DNA of 64,000 nucleotides. It comes from Mesorhizobium jarvisii. GTDB lineage: Bacteria > Pseudomonadota > Alphaproteobacteria > Rhizobiales > Rhizobiaceae. Positions 53,608-61,525 of the stretch are shown piece by piece (within the stretch, counting starts at the first letter, position 1; each line of letters opens with the position of its first letter). Under the pieces are notes generated by a model, which saw nothing but the letters and a program-made list of their open reading frames with translations, searched no databases and was not told the DNA's origin. Made by a program: the position numbers and the translations under genes. The stretch is taken from positions 496,001 through 560,000 of the forward strand of contig NZ_QZXA01000003.1 in assembly GCF_003601985.1 (NCBI RefSeq), in the 5' to 3' direction.

Positions 53608-55248
53608 TTGAAGAAACTTTTTCCAATCGTTGCGTTCATCGCCGTAGCGCTGATCAGCATGACCATGGCGGGGTTCGCCTATTTCGCGACGCAGGAAGCC
53701 TCCCGCATCAAGTTCGAAGCGGCGGCCGACGACGCGCTCAACCGGATCGAGAGCCGTATCGATCTGCATTTGTCGCTGCTGCGGTCGACACAGGCCCTGT
53801 TCGACGCCCGCAATGGAGATATCTCCCACAGCGAGTTCAAGGCGTTTTTCAACGCGCTGGACATCGACAACAATTTCGCCGGCCTGCGGGGCATCGGATT
53901 CCTCAGGCTCGTCAAGACGGGGGACGAGGCGGCGGCCGAACGAGACATCCTGCACGATTTCGGCGCCAGCCATCCGATCTATCCGGAGACGACGCAGCCC
54001 TGGCGCACGCCCATCATGCTCTTCGAGCCGCTGGATCCGTCCAACCAGACGGGCATCGGCTACGACATGTTCAGCGAACGAGTGCGGCGCGCGGCGATCG
54101 AGCAGGCGATGGCCGACGACAAGCAGCACGCGAGCGGGCTGGTGCAACTGGGCCAGGGCACAGGCGCGACACAGACCTTCCCCGGCTTCCTGGTTTTCGT
54201 GCGGCTCAACGTCGAAACCGCGCCAGAGGTCATCAACGCATCGCGATCCTCGACCGCGGGCTTTCTCTATGCGGCCTTCCGGGCGCGGGACCTGTTCCAG
54301 ATCGCGCTCAGTCGCGCGCCGCTGCTGCCGGTCAACACCGAGATCTATGACGGCGCGGTGAGCGGCGACAATCTCTTGTTCCGGTCGGAGACCCCACCGG
54401 CCTCCGCCTTTGGCGACCGGCTGCTGGTCACCCGCAAGCTCACGGTAGCCGGCCGCCGGTGGACGGTGCTGTTTCGGCCGACCAGCGCCTTCTCGCAGCC
54501 GTCGTCGCGCGCCATCCCTGTGATGCTGGGGCTGTTCGGCCTGCTCGCGGCGGGCGCCATCGCGCTGGTGGCGCGCTATCAGGAGCGCGCCTATGAGGCG
54601 GCCTCGCGCCTGCACGAGACGACCGAAAAGAGCCTGCTCGAAAAGGACCTGATGCTGCAGGAGATGAAGCATCGCATCAAGAATTCGATCACCCGGGTGC
54701 TGGCGATCGCGCGGCAGACGGCGTCGCGGGCGACCGACGTCAACGAGTTTTCGGCGTCTTTTTCGGCCAGGCTGCAGGCGATGGCAGCCTCCCAGGACAT
54801 GCTGACGCGCTCGCGCTGGCAGAAGGCCGATCTCGCAGACCTCCTGCGCATCGAGCTTGGCCAGGTATTCGGCAAGGACCTCCCCGAGGGGTTGTTGTCG
54901 GGGCCGGAGGTGCTGCTCGACGAGACCACGACGCAGGCGCTTGGCCTGACCTTCCATGAGCTGGCGACCAATGCGCTCAAATATGGCGAAGCCGGCAATT
55001 CCGCCAATTCGCTCAGGAGCGACTGGGCGCTCAAAGTCGAGTGGTCGGTGGAAGGGCGCGGGCGGGAGCGGACACTGGCGCTGAACTGGCGGGAGGCCGG
55101 GAAGAAAAAAGTCGAGGCGCCGGCCGAGACCGGATTCGGCACCAAGCTGATCGACCTCAACGTCACGCGCGAACTGCGCGGCACGATCAAGCGCGATTTT
55201 CAGGCCGACGGTCTGAAGGTGGAAATCAAAATTCCGCTGACAGGCTGA
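53608..55248 (+). CDS. CHASE-domain HWE-family histidine kinase
   Basis: 546 aa starting at a TTG at 53608, as an upstream ATG (53591) opens a 6-codon frame that ends over this start. A membrane helix at 4-27, then a periplasmic CHASE domain (about 40-240), a second helix (about 305-330) and the HWE kinase: EMKHRIKNSITRVLAIARQT, TFHELATNALKYGEAG and LNWREAG, the H, W and E residues that define the family. It senses an external signal. Its response regulator is not adjacent, but the GSR genes lie close by. Confidence 0.85.
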   Translation: MKKLFPIVAFIAVALISMTMAGFAYFATQEASRIKFEAAADDALNRIESRIDLHLSLLRSTQALFDARNGDISHSEFKAFFNALDIDNNFAGLRGIGFLRLVKTGDEAAAERDILHDFGASHPIYPETTQPWRTPIMLFEPLDPSNQTGIGYDMFSERVRRAAIEQAMADDKQHASGLVQLGQGTGATQTFPGFLVFVRLNVETAPEVINASRSSTAGFLYAAFRARDLFQIALSRAPLLPVNTEIYDGAVSGDNLLFRSETPPASAFGDRLLVTRKLTVAGRRWTVLFRPTSAFSQPSSRAIPVMLGLFGLLAAGAIALVARYQERAYEAASRLHETTEKSLLEKDLMLQEMKHRIKNSITRVLAIARQTASRATDVNEFSASFSARLQAMAASQDMLTRSRWQKADLADLLRIELGQVFGKDLPEGLLSGPEVLLDETTTQALGLTFHELATNALKYGEAGNSANSLRSDWALKVEWSVEGRGRERTLALNWREAGKKKVEAPAETGFGTKLIDLNVTRELRGTIKRDFQADGLKVEIKIPLTG

Positions 55249-55346
55249 GACGAATATTCAGGCCGACAGCAAATGGCACGCCCATACGTGCAAAATCCGG
55301 AGGCCGGCGAACCGGCCTCCGGATCGAAGTTTCGACTATCGCCGAA

Positions 55347-55592
55347 TCAGTTGCAGCGGGCCGTGTAGATCCGGCCGCGATGATCGCGATACTGGCAATA
55401 ACCATTGCGCAGGTTGCGCACCAGCAGGCCGGACCCGGCACCGACAGCTGCACCGATCAGCGCGCCCTTGCCGCCGCCGACCAGACCGCCGATACCGGCG
55501 CCAATCAAGCCGCCGCCAACCACGTCCTGCTCGGTCGAGGTGCAGCCGCTGAGAGCGGCAACCGCAACCATGGCAATAATCATCTTCCGCAT
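55347..55592 (-). CDS. Glycine-zipper outer-membrane lipoprotein
   Basis: 81 aa from the ATG at 55592 (GAGGAG upstream). Lipobox LSGC near residue 16, then a glycine-zipper (GAGIGGLVGGGKGALIGAAV) of the YMGG or 17-kDa antigen type and a C-terminal YCQYRDHRGRIYTARC with two Cys. It is probably a small envelope lipoprotein that inserts or associates with membrane. Expression under stress is likely but no EcfG promoter was found here. Confidence 0.75.
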   Translation of the reverse strand: MRKMIIAMVAVAALSGCTSTEQDVVGGGLIGAGIGGLVGGGKGALIGAAVGAGSGLLVRNLRNGYCQYRDHRGRIYTARCN

Positions 55593-55675
55593 AGAGTCAC
55601 TCCTCACTTTGTGTCCACACTTTGGTAAGCTCCAGCAGCCATTTAGCATGAAATGACGGCCTTTGCTGCGCGAAT

Positions 55676-56002
55676 TTATTCTTGGCTAAGATAGTCTTTT
55701 TCTGGGCGCGCCGCATTCGATGCCATGACAAGGCTGGAAATGGCAAGAGAGGCGTCGAGGCTGCCGTCGGGAAGCACCTTCCAGACGACCTGGTCGTAGT
55801 CATCCTCAAGTGCTGGATCGACAGCGAGACATCTGGCGACGATGTGCTGCGCCTGCCCCTGCACGTCGCCCATGGCAAACGGCCGTTCGGCGGTGCATTC
55901 GTCGGCGTTTTCGAAAATGCTCACCGGCACCTGCAGCTCACGACAATCGGTCATCGAGTTGCTGCAGCCGATGACAAGCAACAATGCAGCGATGTGTTCC
56001 AT
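55676..56002 (-). CDS. Small secreted protein under an EcfG-type promoter (unknown function)
   Basis: 108 aa from the ATG at 56002, chosen by the GAGAGGAC site and the promoter only 25 bases upstream. A short hydrophobic start (IAALLLVIGCSNSMTDCREL), possibly a lipobox-like LVIGC, is followed by CTAERPFAMGDVQGQAQHIV and a charged end. Three or four Cys. I do not recognise a family. Longer frames upstream to 56194 are less likely because the promoter would lie inside. Confidence 0.65.
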   Translation of the reverse strand: MEHIAALLLVIGCSNSMTDCRELQVPVSIFENADECTAERPFAMGDVQGQAQHIVARCLAVDPALEDDYDQVVWKVLPDGSLDASLAISSLVMASNAARPEKDYLSQE

Positions 56003-56026
56003 GGCGACATGTCCTCTCGCCTCAAC

Positions 56027-56052
56027 AACGGCCCGTATCGGCCAAAAGTTCC
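56027..56052 (-). promoter_or_regulatory. EcfG-type promoter (17-base spacer) for the 108-aa gene
   Basis: On the minus strand GGAAC, 17 bases, CGTT. The spacer is one base longer than in the other matches but within the known 16/17 range. The start codon is 25 bases from the -10. Confidence 0.6.
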
Positions 56053-56130
56053 TGAGCGGTCGGGGTGACATGCGAATAATGCCGGCGCTGAACCGGTTAA
56101 CAGCGCGCACTGTTGCCAGCAGGGGTTCGG

Positions 56131-56520
56131 TCAGGTCAGCTGGAACATAGCGATGAGGAGAATTGTCGAGGCCGCCGCCAGGACGATGCCCCACAGCAAT
56201 GTGTGATGCGGCGAGCTAAGCGGTTCCGCGGATGCTTCATGATCCTGGAATTCGCCCATCGAAACACGGGCAGCCTGTTCCAGTCTGTTCATGTCGGCGA
56301 CCGCCAAGCATTCCTCCCACACCGTGCCGCAACCCAGCGGATTGCAGCGGCATCTGGGAAAAACAGCATCCGCCCTTATGGTGAACAGCCGGTTAAGGAT
56401 CGTTGATTGCGGCCAGAGCCGGATGATTTCTGGTCGGATCGACCTGAAATCTGAATCCGCCTCTAAATCAAAGAGATAGCGCAAGATCTCTGGGCAAACG
56501 GTCTCCCTTTGTCCAGACAT
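56131..56520 (-). CDS. Hypothetical protein with C-terminal membrane helix (uncertain)
   Basis: 129 aa from the ATG at 56520. The C-terminal 20 residues LLWGIVLAAASTILLIAMFQ form a clear membrane helix. The N-terminal half has several Cys (FPRCRCNPLGC) and mixed charge, and no homology that I recognise. An internal ATG near 56292 would give a 53-aa tail-anchored protein instead. Whether the gene is real is not certain. Confidence 0.35.
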   Translation of the reverse strand: MSGQRETVCPEILRYLFDLEADSDFRSIRPEIIRLWPQSTILNRLFTIRADAVFPRCRCNPLGCGTVWEECLAVADMNRLEQAARVSMGEFQDHEASAEPLSSPHHTLLWGIVLAAASTILLIAMFQLT

Positions 56521-56534
56521 CACGCTCTAGTCGT

Positions 56535-57569
56535 TCACTGCGTCTCGAAATTGCTGTGTGGGACGACAAGACGGTATTCAAGGCGGCCGTCCGCGATGTC
56601 GAGGCTTGCGGTTCCGCTCAGGGATGCCGGCACCACCCGCTCCAGCGCGACGCTGCCGAAACGCTTTTGGCTCCCTCGGCCGCCATTGGTTCCTATGGCT
56701 TCGGCCCATGTCAGCGAGAGTGTGACCTCGCCAGGGGCGATGATCTCGAGATTGGCGGTCACCTCGACGAATCCATCCCGTCGGGACAGGGCGCCGTAGC
56801 TGACCGAGTTGACTGCGAGTTCATGCATCGCCAGGCCGATATGCAGTGCGGCATTGGGATTGAGATAGGGGTTGGCGCCCCGGAGGCGAAGGCTATGCGA
56901 TGTGTTCGTGCCATAGCGGCCGACCTGGCTCGTCACCAATTCATGAAGCGCCGCACCTCGCCAGTTGGAAGATGTCACCAGATCCTGGGAGGAGGAAAGC
57001 GACTGCAGCCGGCCGCGAAAGCGCGTGAGGAAGTCGCCGATGCCGTCGGAATAGCGACCGGTCTGCGTCGCGATGCTCTGGATGATCGCCAGCAGATTCT
57101 TCGAGCGGTGGCTGACCTCGCGCAGCAGCGTCGTCAGCGTCTGTTCGCGCCGCTTCTGCTCGGTCGTCTCGACCATGGTGGTGACGACACCTTGCACGTC
57201 GCCGGCGTCGCCGCGGTCGGCATCGACCCAGACCTGGAACCAGCGTACGCCGTTTTCGACAGGAACACTGATCTCAAGGCGCTCCGGGTTGCCGGTGGCG
57301 ACCACTTCGCGCTTGGCGGTGCTGATGCGGTCGGCCTGCGCCATAGGCAGGATGCCATTGCCGTCGGAGTTGTCTGAAATCCAGGGCGCGCGCATGTTGC
57401 GGGCCCAGACGGTTTTCATGTCGCGATCCTGATAGAGGACGGAAATGCCGGCATTGTGCAGTGCGTGAAGAAGAGCCCGGCCAAGCTGCATGCCACTTTC
57501 GGCCGGATGCATGGCGATGACTTCGTCGCTCCGTGCGCCTTCCGTCTTATCTGCAGTCCTGGAACGCAT
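56535..57569 (-). CDS. HWE-family histidine kinase with one PAS-like domain, EcfG-controlled
   Basis: 344 aa from the ATG at 57569, the best fit to the promoter 30 bases upstream. A PAS-like sensory region (LLHALHNAGISVLYQDRDMK to MVETTEQKRR) precedes the HWE core: LREVSHRSKNLLAIIQSIAT, LAMHELAVNSVSYGALS and LTWAEAIG. No membrane helix is seen, so it senses internally. Lying 1.5 kb from phyR and bearing an EcfG promoter, it is a good candidate for a PhyK-like kinase feeding the stress response. Confidence 0.8.
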   Translation of the reverse strand: MRSRTADKTEGARSDEVIAMHPAESGMQLGRALLHALHNAGISVLYQDRDMKTVWARNMRAPWISDNSDGNGILPMAQADRISTAKREVVATGNPERLEISVPVENGVRWFQVWVDADRGDAGDVQGVVTTMVETTEQKRREQTLTTLLREVSHRSKNLLAIIQSIATQTGRYSDGIGDFLTRFRGRLQSLSSSQDLVTSSNWRGAALHELVTSQVGRYGTNTSHSLRLRGANPYLNPNAALHIGLAMHELAVNSVSYGALSRRDGFVEVTANLEIIAPGEVTLSLTWAEAIGTNGGRGSQKRFGSVALERVVPASLSGTASLDIADGRLEYRLVVPHSNFETQ

Positions 57570-57598
57570 CGGTCGATCTGTCCACCCAACGCACGCTG

Positions 57599-57623
57599 AA
57601 CGGCTCACTATGAAATGGGTTCC
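57599..57623 (-). promoter_or_regulatory. EcfG-type promoter for the HWE kinase
   Basis: On the minus strand GGAAC-16-CGTT. The -10 lies 30 bases before the ATG at 57569. Confidence 0.7.
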
Positions 57624-57758
57624 CAAATGAAGTTTCCGAGGAGCCATCCCCCCAAAAACGGTCCGCCGGACGGTCTCCTTTGAAGGATACCGCCCGGCGG
57701 TGGCTGGAAACCGTTTGAGGGGTGCGGCTTCCAGTGTTCGCTCGGAGAAGCGCTCGCC

Positions 57759-57923
57759 TCACGCCCGTCTGAACAGGCCGGCCAGGAGCGAAATGACCAG
57801 GAAGGCGAGAAAGATGAAGAACAATATCTGCGCTATGCCGGCGGATGTACCGGCGATGCCGCCGAAACCAAGCGCGCCGGCGATAATCGCCACAACGAGA
57901 AATACGAGCGCCCAGTAAAGCAT
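57759..57923 (-). CDS. DUF1328 small membrane protein
   Basis: 54 aa with AAGGAGAT upstream. The family start [20 protein letters not shown] and the [19 protein letters not shown] segment are clear, with a basic C-terminus. DUF1328 proteins are short two-helix membrane proteins in many proteobacteria, often stress-induced; function unknown. An EcfG-type promoter precedes it. It is too short for usual length filters. Confidence 0.88.
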   Translation of the reverse strand: MLYWALVFLVVAIIAGALGFGGIAGTSAGIAQILFFIFLAFLVISLLAGLFRRA

Positions 57924-57953
57924 GGTTCATCTCCTTCCGAATGCTGCAGGGAA

Positions 57954-57978
57954 AACGTGGGTGGGTGCGGTTTGTTCC
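57954..57978 (-). promoter_or_regulatory. EcfG-type promoter for DUF1328
   Basis: On the minus strand GGAAC-16-CGTT, 31 bases before the ATG at 57923. Confidence 0.75.
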
Positions 57979-58013
57979 ACCCTTTGCCGAAAAAGGCGAT
58001 GCTTGCAAACCGT

Positions 58014-58139
58014 TAGAGCAACTCCAGGAAAAGTGTGAACGATTTTCCCGGGAAAGCGCGTAGCGCGTTCCTTTGGGAATTGCGTCAAAACAACAACTTA
58101 GAGCAGCTCGACGTTTCCCTGACACGGTGAACTGCTCGA
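58014..58139. repeat. Dispersed rhizobial repeat (TTGACGCAATTCC family), copy 2
   Basis: Reverse of copy 1: AGAGCAACTCCAGGAAAAGTG, a palindrome CCCGGGAAAGCGCG-TAGCGCGTTCCTTTGGG, GGAATTGCGTCAA and an end hairpin (GAGCAG/CTGCTC). It occupies the gap between the phyR terminator and the DUF1328 promoter. Confidence 0.8.
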
Positions 58140-58182
58140 GGCAAAGCGCCTCGAAATTCGCGACGGATGGGTCCGGTTTGGC

Positions 58183-58215
58183 AAAAAAACCGCCCGACGC
58201 ATTCGCATCGGGCGG
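58183..58215 (-). terminator. Terminator of phyR
   Basis: On the minus strand: CCGCCCGATGC-GAAT-GCGTCGGGCGG followed by seven T. One G:U pair. It lies about 40 bases after the phyR stop. Confidence 0.9.
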
Positions 58216-58253
58216 CCTTTGGGTTTGGCTTTCCCGGCTGGAAAGGCAGCGAC

Positions 58254-59048
58254 TTATGCGGCGGCCTTCGCCTGACGATCGAAGAACAGCGCCTGGCTGA
58301 TCAGTGCCTTGACCATGTCGGGATTGAACGGCTTGGTCACCAGGAAGGCCGGTTCGGGGCGTTCGCCGGTCAGGAGGCGTTCGGGAAAGGCAGTGATGAA
58401 GATCACCGGCACGGAGGTTGACGACAGGATCTCGTTGACCGCCTCGATGCCCGAACTGCCGTCGGCGAGCTGGATGTCGGCCAGGACCATCTTCGGCCGC
58501 GTCTTGCCGAACATCGTCACCGCTTCGGCGTGCGTGCGCGCGGTTCCAACGACACGATGGCCGAGGCTCTCGACCATCTCCTCTATGTCCATGGCGATCA
58601 GCGGTTCGTCCTCGATGATGAGCACATCGGTCGCCACCTGGCGGGAAATCTCGTTGCTTGCCTGGGCAAGCAGCTCGGAGAATTGCTGGTCGCCGACGTC
58701 GAGGATCTCGGCTGCCTCGTCCTCGCTGAAACCCTCGACGGCAACCAGCAGGAAGGCCTGGCGCGGAAGGGGCGCGATGGCGTTGAGATTGGCGGCGGCG
58801 CGCTGTTCCCACGCCGATTGGGCCTGCTCCTGCGGCACGCGGATGGCGACGGACGTGAAAAGTTTGGCGAAGACCTTGTACAGAGCGATACGGTCGCTCG
58901 ATGCATCGGGGAAGATGTCGACATCGGCGATGATGGCCTCAAGCATCGCAGCGACCAGCGCGTCGCCGCTCTCTTGCGATCCCGAGACGGCGCGCGAGAA
59001 GCGGCGCAGGAACGGCAGGTGCGGTGCGATGGTAGCGGATAAACTCAT
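58254..59048 (-). CDS. phyR: General stress response regulator PhyR
   Basis: 264 aa: an N-terminal ECF-sigma-like domain (about 1-135, with LPRQAFLLVAVEGFSEDEAA as sigma-4 mimic) and a C-terminal receiver domain (VLIIEDEPLIAMDIEEMVES, phospho-acceptor VLADIQLADGSSG, switch ITAFPERLL, KPF). When phosphorylated it binds NepR and frees EcfG. It is divergent from nepR-ecfG and has its own EcfG-type promoter, forming a positive loop. Confidence 0.96.
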   Translation of the reverse strand: MSLSATIAPHLPFLRRFSRAVSGSQESGDALVAAMLEAIIADVDIFPDASSDRIALYKVFAKLFTSVAIRVPQEQAQSAWEQRAAANLNAIAPLPRQAFLLVAVEGFSEDEAAEILDVGDQQFSELLAQASNEISRQVATDVLIIEDEPLIAMDIEEMVESLGHRVVGTARTHAEAVTMFGKTRPKMVLADIQLADGSSGIEAVNEILSSTSVPVIFITAFPERLLTGERPEPAFLVTKPFNPDMVKALISQALFFDRQAKAAA

Positions 59049-59121
59049 GATAAGACGTCTCCCTCAGTATGACGCGATTGCCCGGATTGCAGGTCAAGCT
59101 GATTGCAAGCCCCGCTAATAC

Positions 59122-59146
59122 AACGCGGGTTTTCTCAAAAAGTTCC
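59122..59146 (-). promoter_or_regulatory. EcfG-type promoter for phyR
   Basis: On the minus strand GGAAC-16-CGTT. The -10 is 74 bases from the phyR start. It is back-to-back with the nepR promoter, only 9 bases apart. Confidence 0.85.
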
Positions 59147-59155
59147 GGCCGATAT

Positions 59156-59180
59156 GGAACGAAAAGCCGATAACGGCGTT
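59156..59180 (+). promoter_or_regulatory. EcfG-type promoter for nepR-ecfG
   Basis: GGAAC-16-CGTT on the plus strand. The -10 lies 91 bases before the nepR start. Autoregulation of the operon is expected. Confidence 0.85.
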
Positions 59181-59271
59181 TTGCGGTCGGGATGGGCAAC
59201 CAGACGAGGGAGCCGCTTGCCTTGTGCCGAGTTGAGTATGAGCGGCCTAGTGCTGGGAATATAAGGGCGAA

Positions 59272-59475
59272 ATGAAGGATATGACGAAAGATATTTTGGC
59301 TGGCGCCGAGGGCAGGCGCCGGAACGGCGTCGGTGACCCGCTCGGGGCCAACTCCGAAATCGGGCGCAAACTCAAACAATATTATGACGAGCTGGTCTCT
59401 GACGATGTGCCGGATCGCTTTGCCCAGCTGCTCAGCCAGCTGGAACAGGCCGAACCCGCACAGAAGAAGGACTGA
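59272..59475 (+). CDS. nepR: Anti-sigma factor NepR
   Basis: 67 aa. The core IGRKLKQYYDELVSDDVPDR is the NepR signature of two helices that wrap around EcfG; the N-terminus is flexible and basic. It holds EcfG inactive until phosphorylated PhyR takes it. The stop is 3 bases before the ecfG start, typical of tight stoichiometric pairing. Confidence 0.95.
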   Translation: MKDMTKDILAGAEGRRRNGVGDPLGANSEIGRKLKQYYDELVSDDVPDRFAQLLSQLEQAEPAQKKD

Positions 59476-59478
59476 GCC

Positions 59479-60030
59479 ATGGCAGCGGTCTCCCAAGGCT
59501 TCAAGACCGATCTGCTTGGGGCAATCCCGAGCTTGCGGGCCTTTGCCGTGTCGTTGACGCAGAATGCCGACAAGGCCGACGACCTCGTTCAGGAAACGCT
59601 GGTCAAGGCCTGGGACAAGCATGAGAGCTTCCAGCCGGGCACCAACCTCAAGGCATGGCTTTTCACCATCCTGCGCAATGAATTCTATTCGCAGATGCGC
59701 AAACGCGGCCGCGAAGTGCAGGACAGCGACGGCATCATGACGGCCAGGCTCGCGGTGCATCCGGCCCAGCACGGCCAACTCGATCTCAAGGACTTTCGTG
59801 GCGCTCTCGAGCAGTTGCCAGAAGACCAGCGCGAGGCCATCATCCTCATCGGCGCATCGGGCTTTTCCTATGAGGAGGCCGCTGAAATCTGCGGTTGCGC
59901 GGTCGGAACGATCAAGAGCCGCGTCAGCAGGGCGCGCACGCGCCTGCAGGAGATTCTCAAGATTTCCGGCGAGGACGAATACGGTCCCGATGCGATCTCG
60001 GCCCAGGTCACGGGGACTGCGGCGCATTGA
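59479..60030 (+). CDS. ecfG: ECF sigma factor EcfG (general stress sigma)
   Basis: 183 aa. Sigma-2 region: LRAFAVSLTQNADKADDLVQ, ETLVKAWDKHESFQPGTNL and AWLFTILRNEFYSQMRKRGR; sigma-4 region: ALEQLPEDQREAIILIGASG and SYEEAAEICGCAVGTIKSRV. It recognises GGAAC-CGTT promoters, of which eight occur in this window. It is encoded with its anti-sigma NepR, facing phyR. Confidence 0.95.
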   Translation: MAAVSQGFKTDLLGAIPSLRAFAVSLTQNADKADDLVQETLVKAWDKHESFQPGTNLKAWLFTILRNEFYSQMRKRGREVQDSDGIMTARLAVHPAQHGQLDLKDFRGALEQLPEDQREAIILIGASGFSYEEAAEICGCAVGTIKSRVSRARTRLQEILKISGEDEYGPDAISAQVTGTAAH

Positions 60031-60031
60031 C

Positions 60032-60066
60032 GTGAGATCCGGGTAGCGGACCCGGATCGATCTCAC
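60032..60066. terminator. Hairpin between ecfG and the convergent response regulator
   Basis: GTGAGATCCGGGT-AGCGG-ACCCGGATC then TCTCAC after two extra bases. No T run. It starts two bases after the ecfG stop and touches the other gene's stop, so it serves both. Confidence 0.55.
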
Positions 60067-60443
60067 CCCGGAGATCCGCGTCCATAGGCCAGCGCCACCG
60101 CTTCGACGAGATCTTCGCCCGAATAAGGCTTGGTGACGAGCTTCACCCCTGGAAAGGATGCCTTGATCTCGTCCGCATCGGAATAGCCGGAGGCAAACAC
60201 GAAAGGCACGCCTGTCTCACGCAGGCCGGCGGCGAATTCGAGCGTCGAGGTGCCGCCCAGCATCAGATCGACGATGGCCGCGTCGAATTGCGTTGCCACC
60301 TTTCGGCCATCGATCTCGGCCAGGTCGCGGGCAACCACCACCTCGCCGGCGCCGTGGTCGCGGCAGAGCTGCTCGACATCCATGGCGATGAGGAATTCGT
60401 CCTCGAGGACGAGAATTCGCAATCCGTCAAGCAAATTGGGCAC
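60063..60443 (-). CDS. Single-domain response regulator (FATGUY-like)
   Basis: 126 aa, only a receiver domain: LRILVLEDEFLIAMDVEQLC, phospho-acceptor IVDLMLGG, and PFVFASGYSDADEI, close to the FATGUY motif (PFxFATGY) of the alphaproteobacterial GSR single-domain regulators such as SdrG and MrrA; here Ser replaces Thr. Lys in KPYSGEDLVEAV completes the site. It is convergent with ecfG and probably passes phosphate in the stress phosphorelay. Confidence 0.8.
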   Translation of the reverse strand: MPNLLDGLRILVLEDEFLIAMDVEQLCRDHGAGEVVVARDLAEIDGRKVATQFDAAIVDLMLGGTSTLEFAAGLRETGVPFVFASGYSDADEIKASFPGVKLVTKPYSGEDLVEAVALAYGRGSPG

Positions 60444-60522
60444 GGTAGTGGCTCCTTGAAACGCCGGGAGTCATGATCGCAATTCGGCGCGCTGTCATTT
60501 AAAAAAGACATGGCCCTAGCGC

Positions 60523-60547
60523 GGAACTCCGATCCTGGCAAAACGTT
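60523..60547 (+). promoter_or_regulatory. EcfG-type promoter for the Crp/Fnr-like regulator
   Basis: GGAAC-16-CGTT on the plus strand. The -10 ends 44 bases before the ATG at 60592. Confidence 0.75.
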
Positions 60548-60591
60548 TTAGACATACCTGCTGACCGGCAGGCTTTCGAAGAGGGGTCGAA

Positions 60592-61353
60592 ATGCCAGGC
60601 CAGAATGGGCGCTCCCTATCCAGTCGACAATATCCTTGCGAGAAGTGCCCTTTGCGGCCATTGCCGGTTTTCCGCGAGTTCGAAAAGCAGGAGCTGGCCT
60701 TCATCAGTACCTTCAAGAAAGGGGAACTGGCGGTCGACAAGTGCGCCACGGTCATCGTGGAAGGAAGCCACAGCGCTCATCTCTACACGGTACTGTCCGG
60801 CTGGGCGTTCCGCTACAAGCTGTTGCCGGACGGTCGCCGGCAGATCCTCAACTACCTCATGCCCGGCGATCTCATCGGCCTGCAAGGCAGCGTCATGGGG
60901 GAAATGCAGCATTCCGTCGAGGCCCTGTCGCCAATGCTGCTTTGCGTCTTCGAGCGCGACAGTCTGCATGAACTTTACCGCAACCATCCTGGTCTCGCCT
61001 ACGACATCACCTGGATCGCGTCACGCGAGGAACGCATGCTGGACGAGAACCTGCTCAGTGTCGGCCGCCGCAGCGCGATCGAGCGCGCCGCCTATCTGAT
61101 TGCCTTCATCGGCAGCCGTGCCAAGGTCGTGGGGCTGAACGGCAAGCAATCCATCCAGATTCCGATTACGCAACAACATATCGCCGACACGCTCGGCCTT
61201 TCGCTGGTTCACACCAACAAGACGATCCGCAAACTGATGGATCGCAAGCTGATTCTCTGGCGCGATGGTGGTTGCGAGGTGGTCGATGCGGAAGGGCTCA
61301 AGCAACTCGCCGGCTGGGAAGGGCTGGGCGAGGGGCGTCGCCCGCTGATCTGA
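60592..61353 (+). CDS. Crp/Fnr-family transcriptional regulator
   Basis: 253 aa. An N-terminal cysteine pair PCEKCPLRPL, then a cyclic-nucleotide-like beta roll (LYTVLSGWAFRYKLLPDGRR, ILNYLMPGDLIGLQG), a dimer helix and an HTH with ITQQHIADTLGLSLVHTNKT. It has only the two N-terminal Cys instead of the four of FNR, so an iron-sulfur cluster is unlikely. It is under an EcfG-type promoter and so may extend the stress cascade. The target genes are unknown. Confidence 0.82.
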   Translation: MPGQNGRSLSSRQYPCEKCPLRPLPVFREFEKQELAFISTFKKGELAVDKCATVIVEGSHSAHLYTVLSGWAFRYKLLPDGRRQILNYLMPGDLIGLQGSVMGEMQHSVEALSPMLLCVFERDSLHELYRNHPGLAYDITWIASREERMLDENLLSVGRRSAIERAAYLIAFIGSRAKVVGLNGKQSIQIPITQQHIADTLGLSLVHTNKTIRKLMDRKLILWRDGGCEVVDAEGLKQLAGWEGLGEGRRPLI

Positions 61354-61405
61354 GACGCGTTTCTGGCCATGGATTGGCGATTGGTGCGCATGCGTATGTT
61401 TTCGG

Positions 61406-61511
61406 CTAGAGCAGTTCACTGTTTCACGGAAATAGCGAACTGCTCTATCTCTTTGTTTTGACGCAACTCCGGACGGAAAACCGTTTCACACTTTTCCTAG
61501 AGTTGCTCTAG
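61406..61511. repeat. Dispersed rhizobial repeat (TTGACGCAATTCC family), copy 3
   Basis: The first part is a perfect 11-bp hairpin TAGAGCAGTTC/GAACTGCTCTA (61407-61447); then TTGACGCAACTCCGGACGG and a closing TTTTCCTAGAGTTGCTCTAG. It ends 14 bases before the EcfG promoter of the next gene. Confidence 0.8.
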
Positions 61512-61525
61512 TTTGTCCCAATGCC

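Noticed and set aside
59272-60030. Transfer or mobile island at the stress locus
   Set aside because: Gene order and content are the standard alphaproteobacterial arrangement, with no mobility genes.
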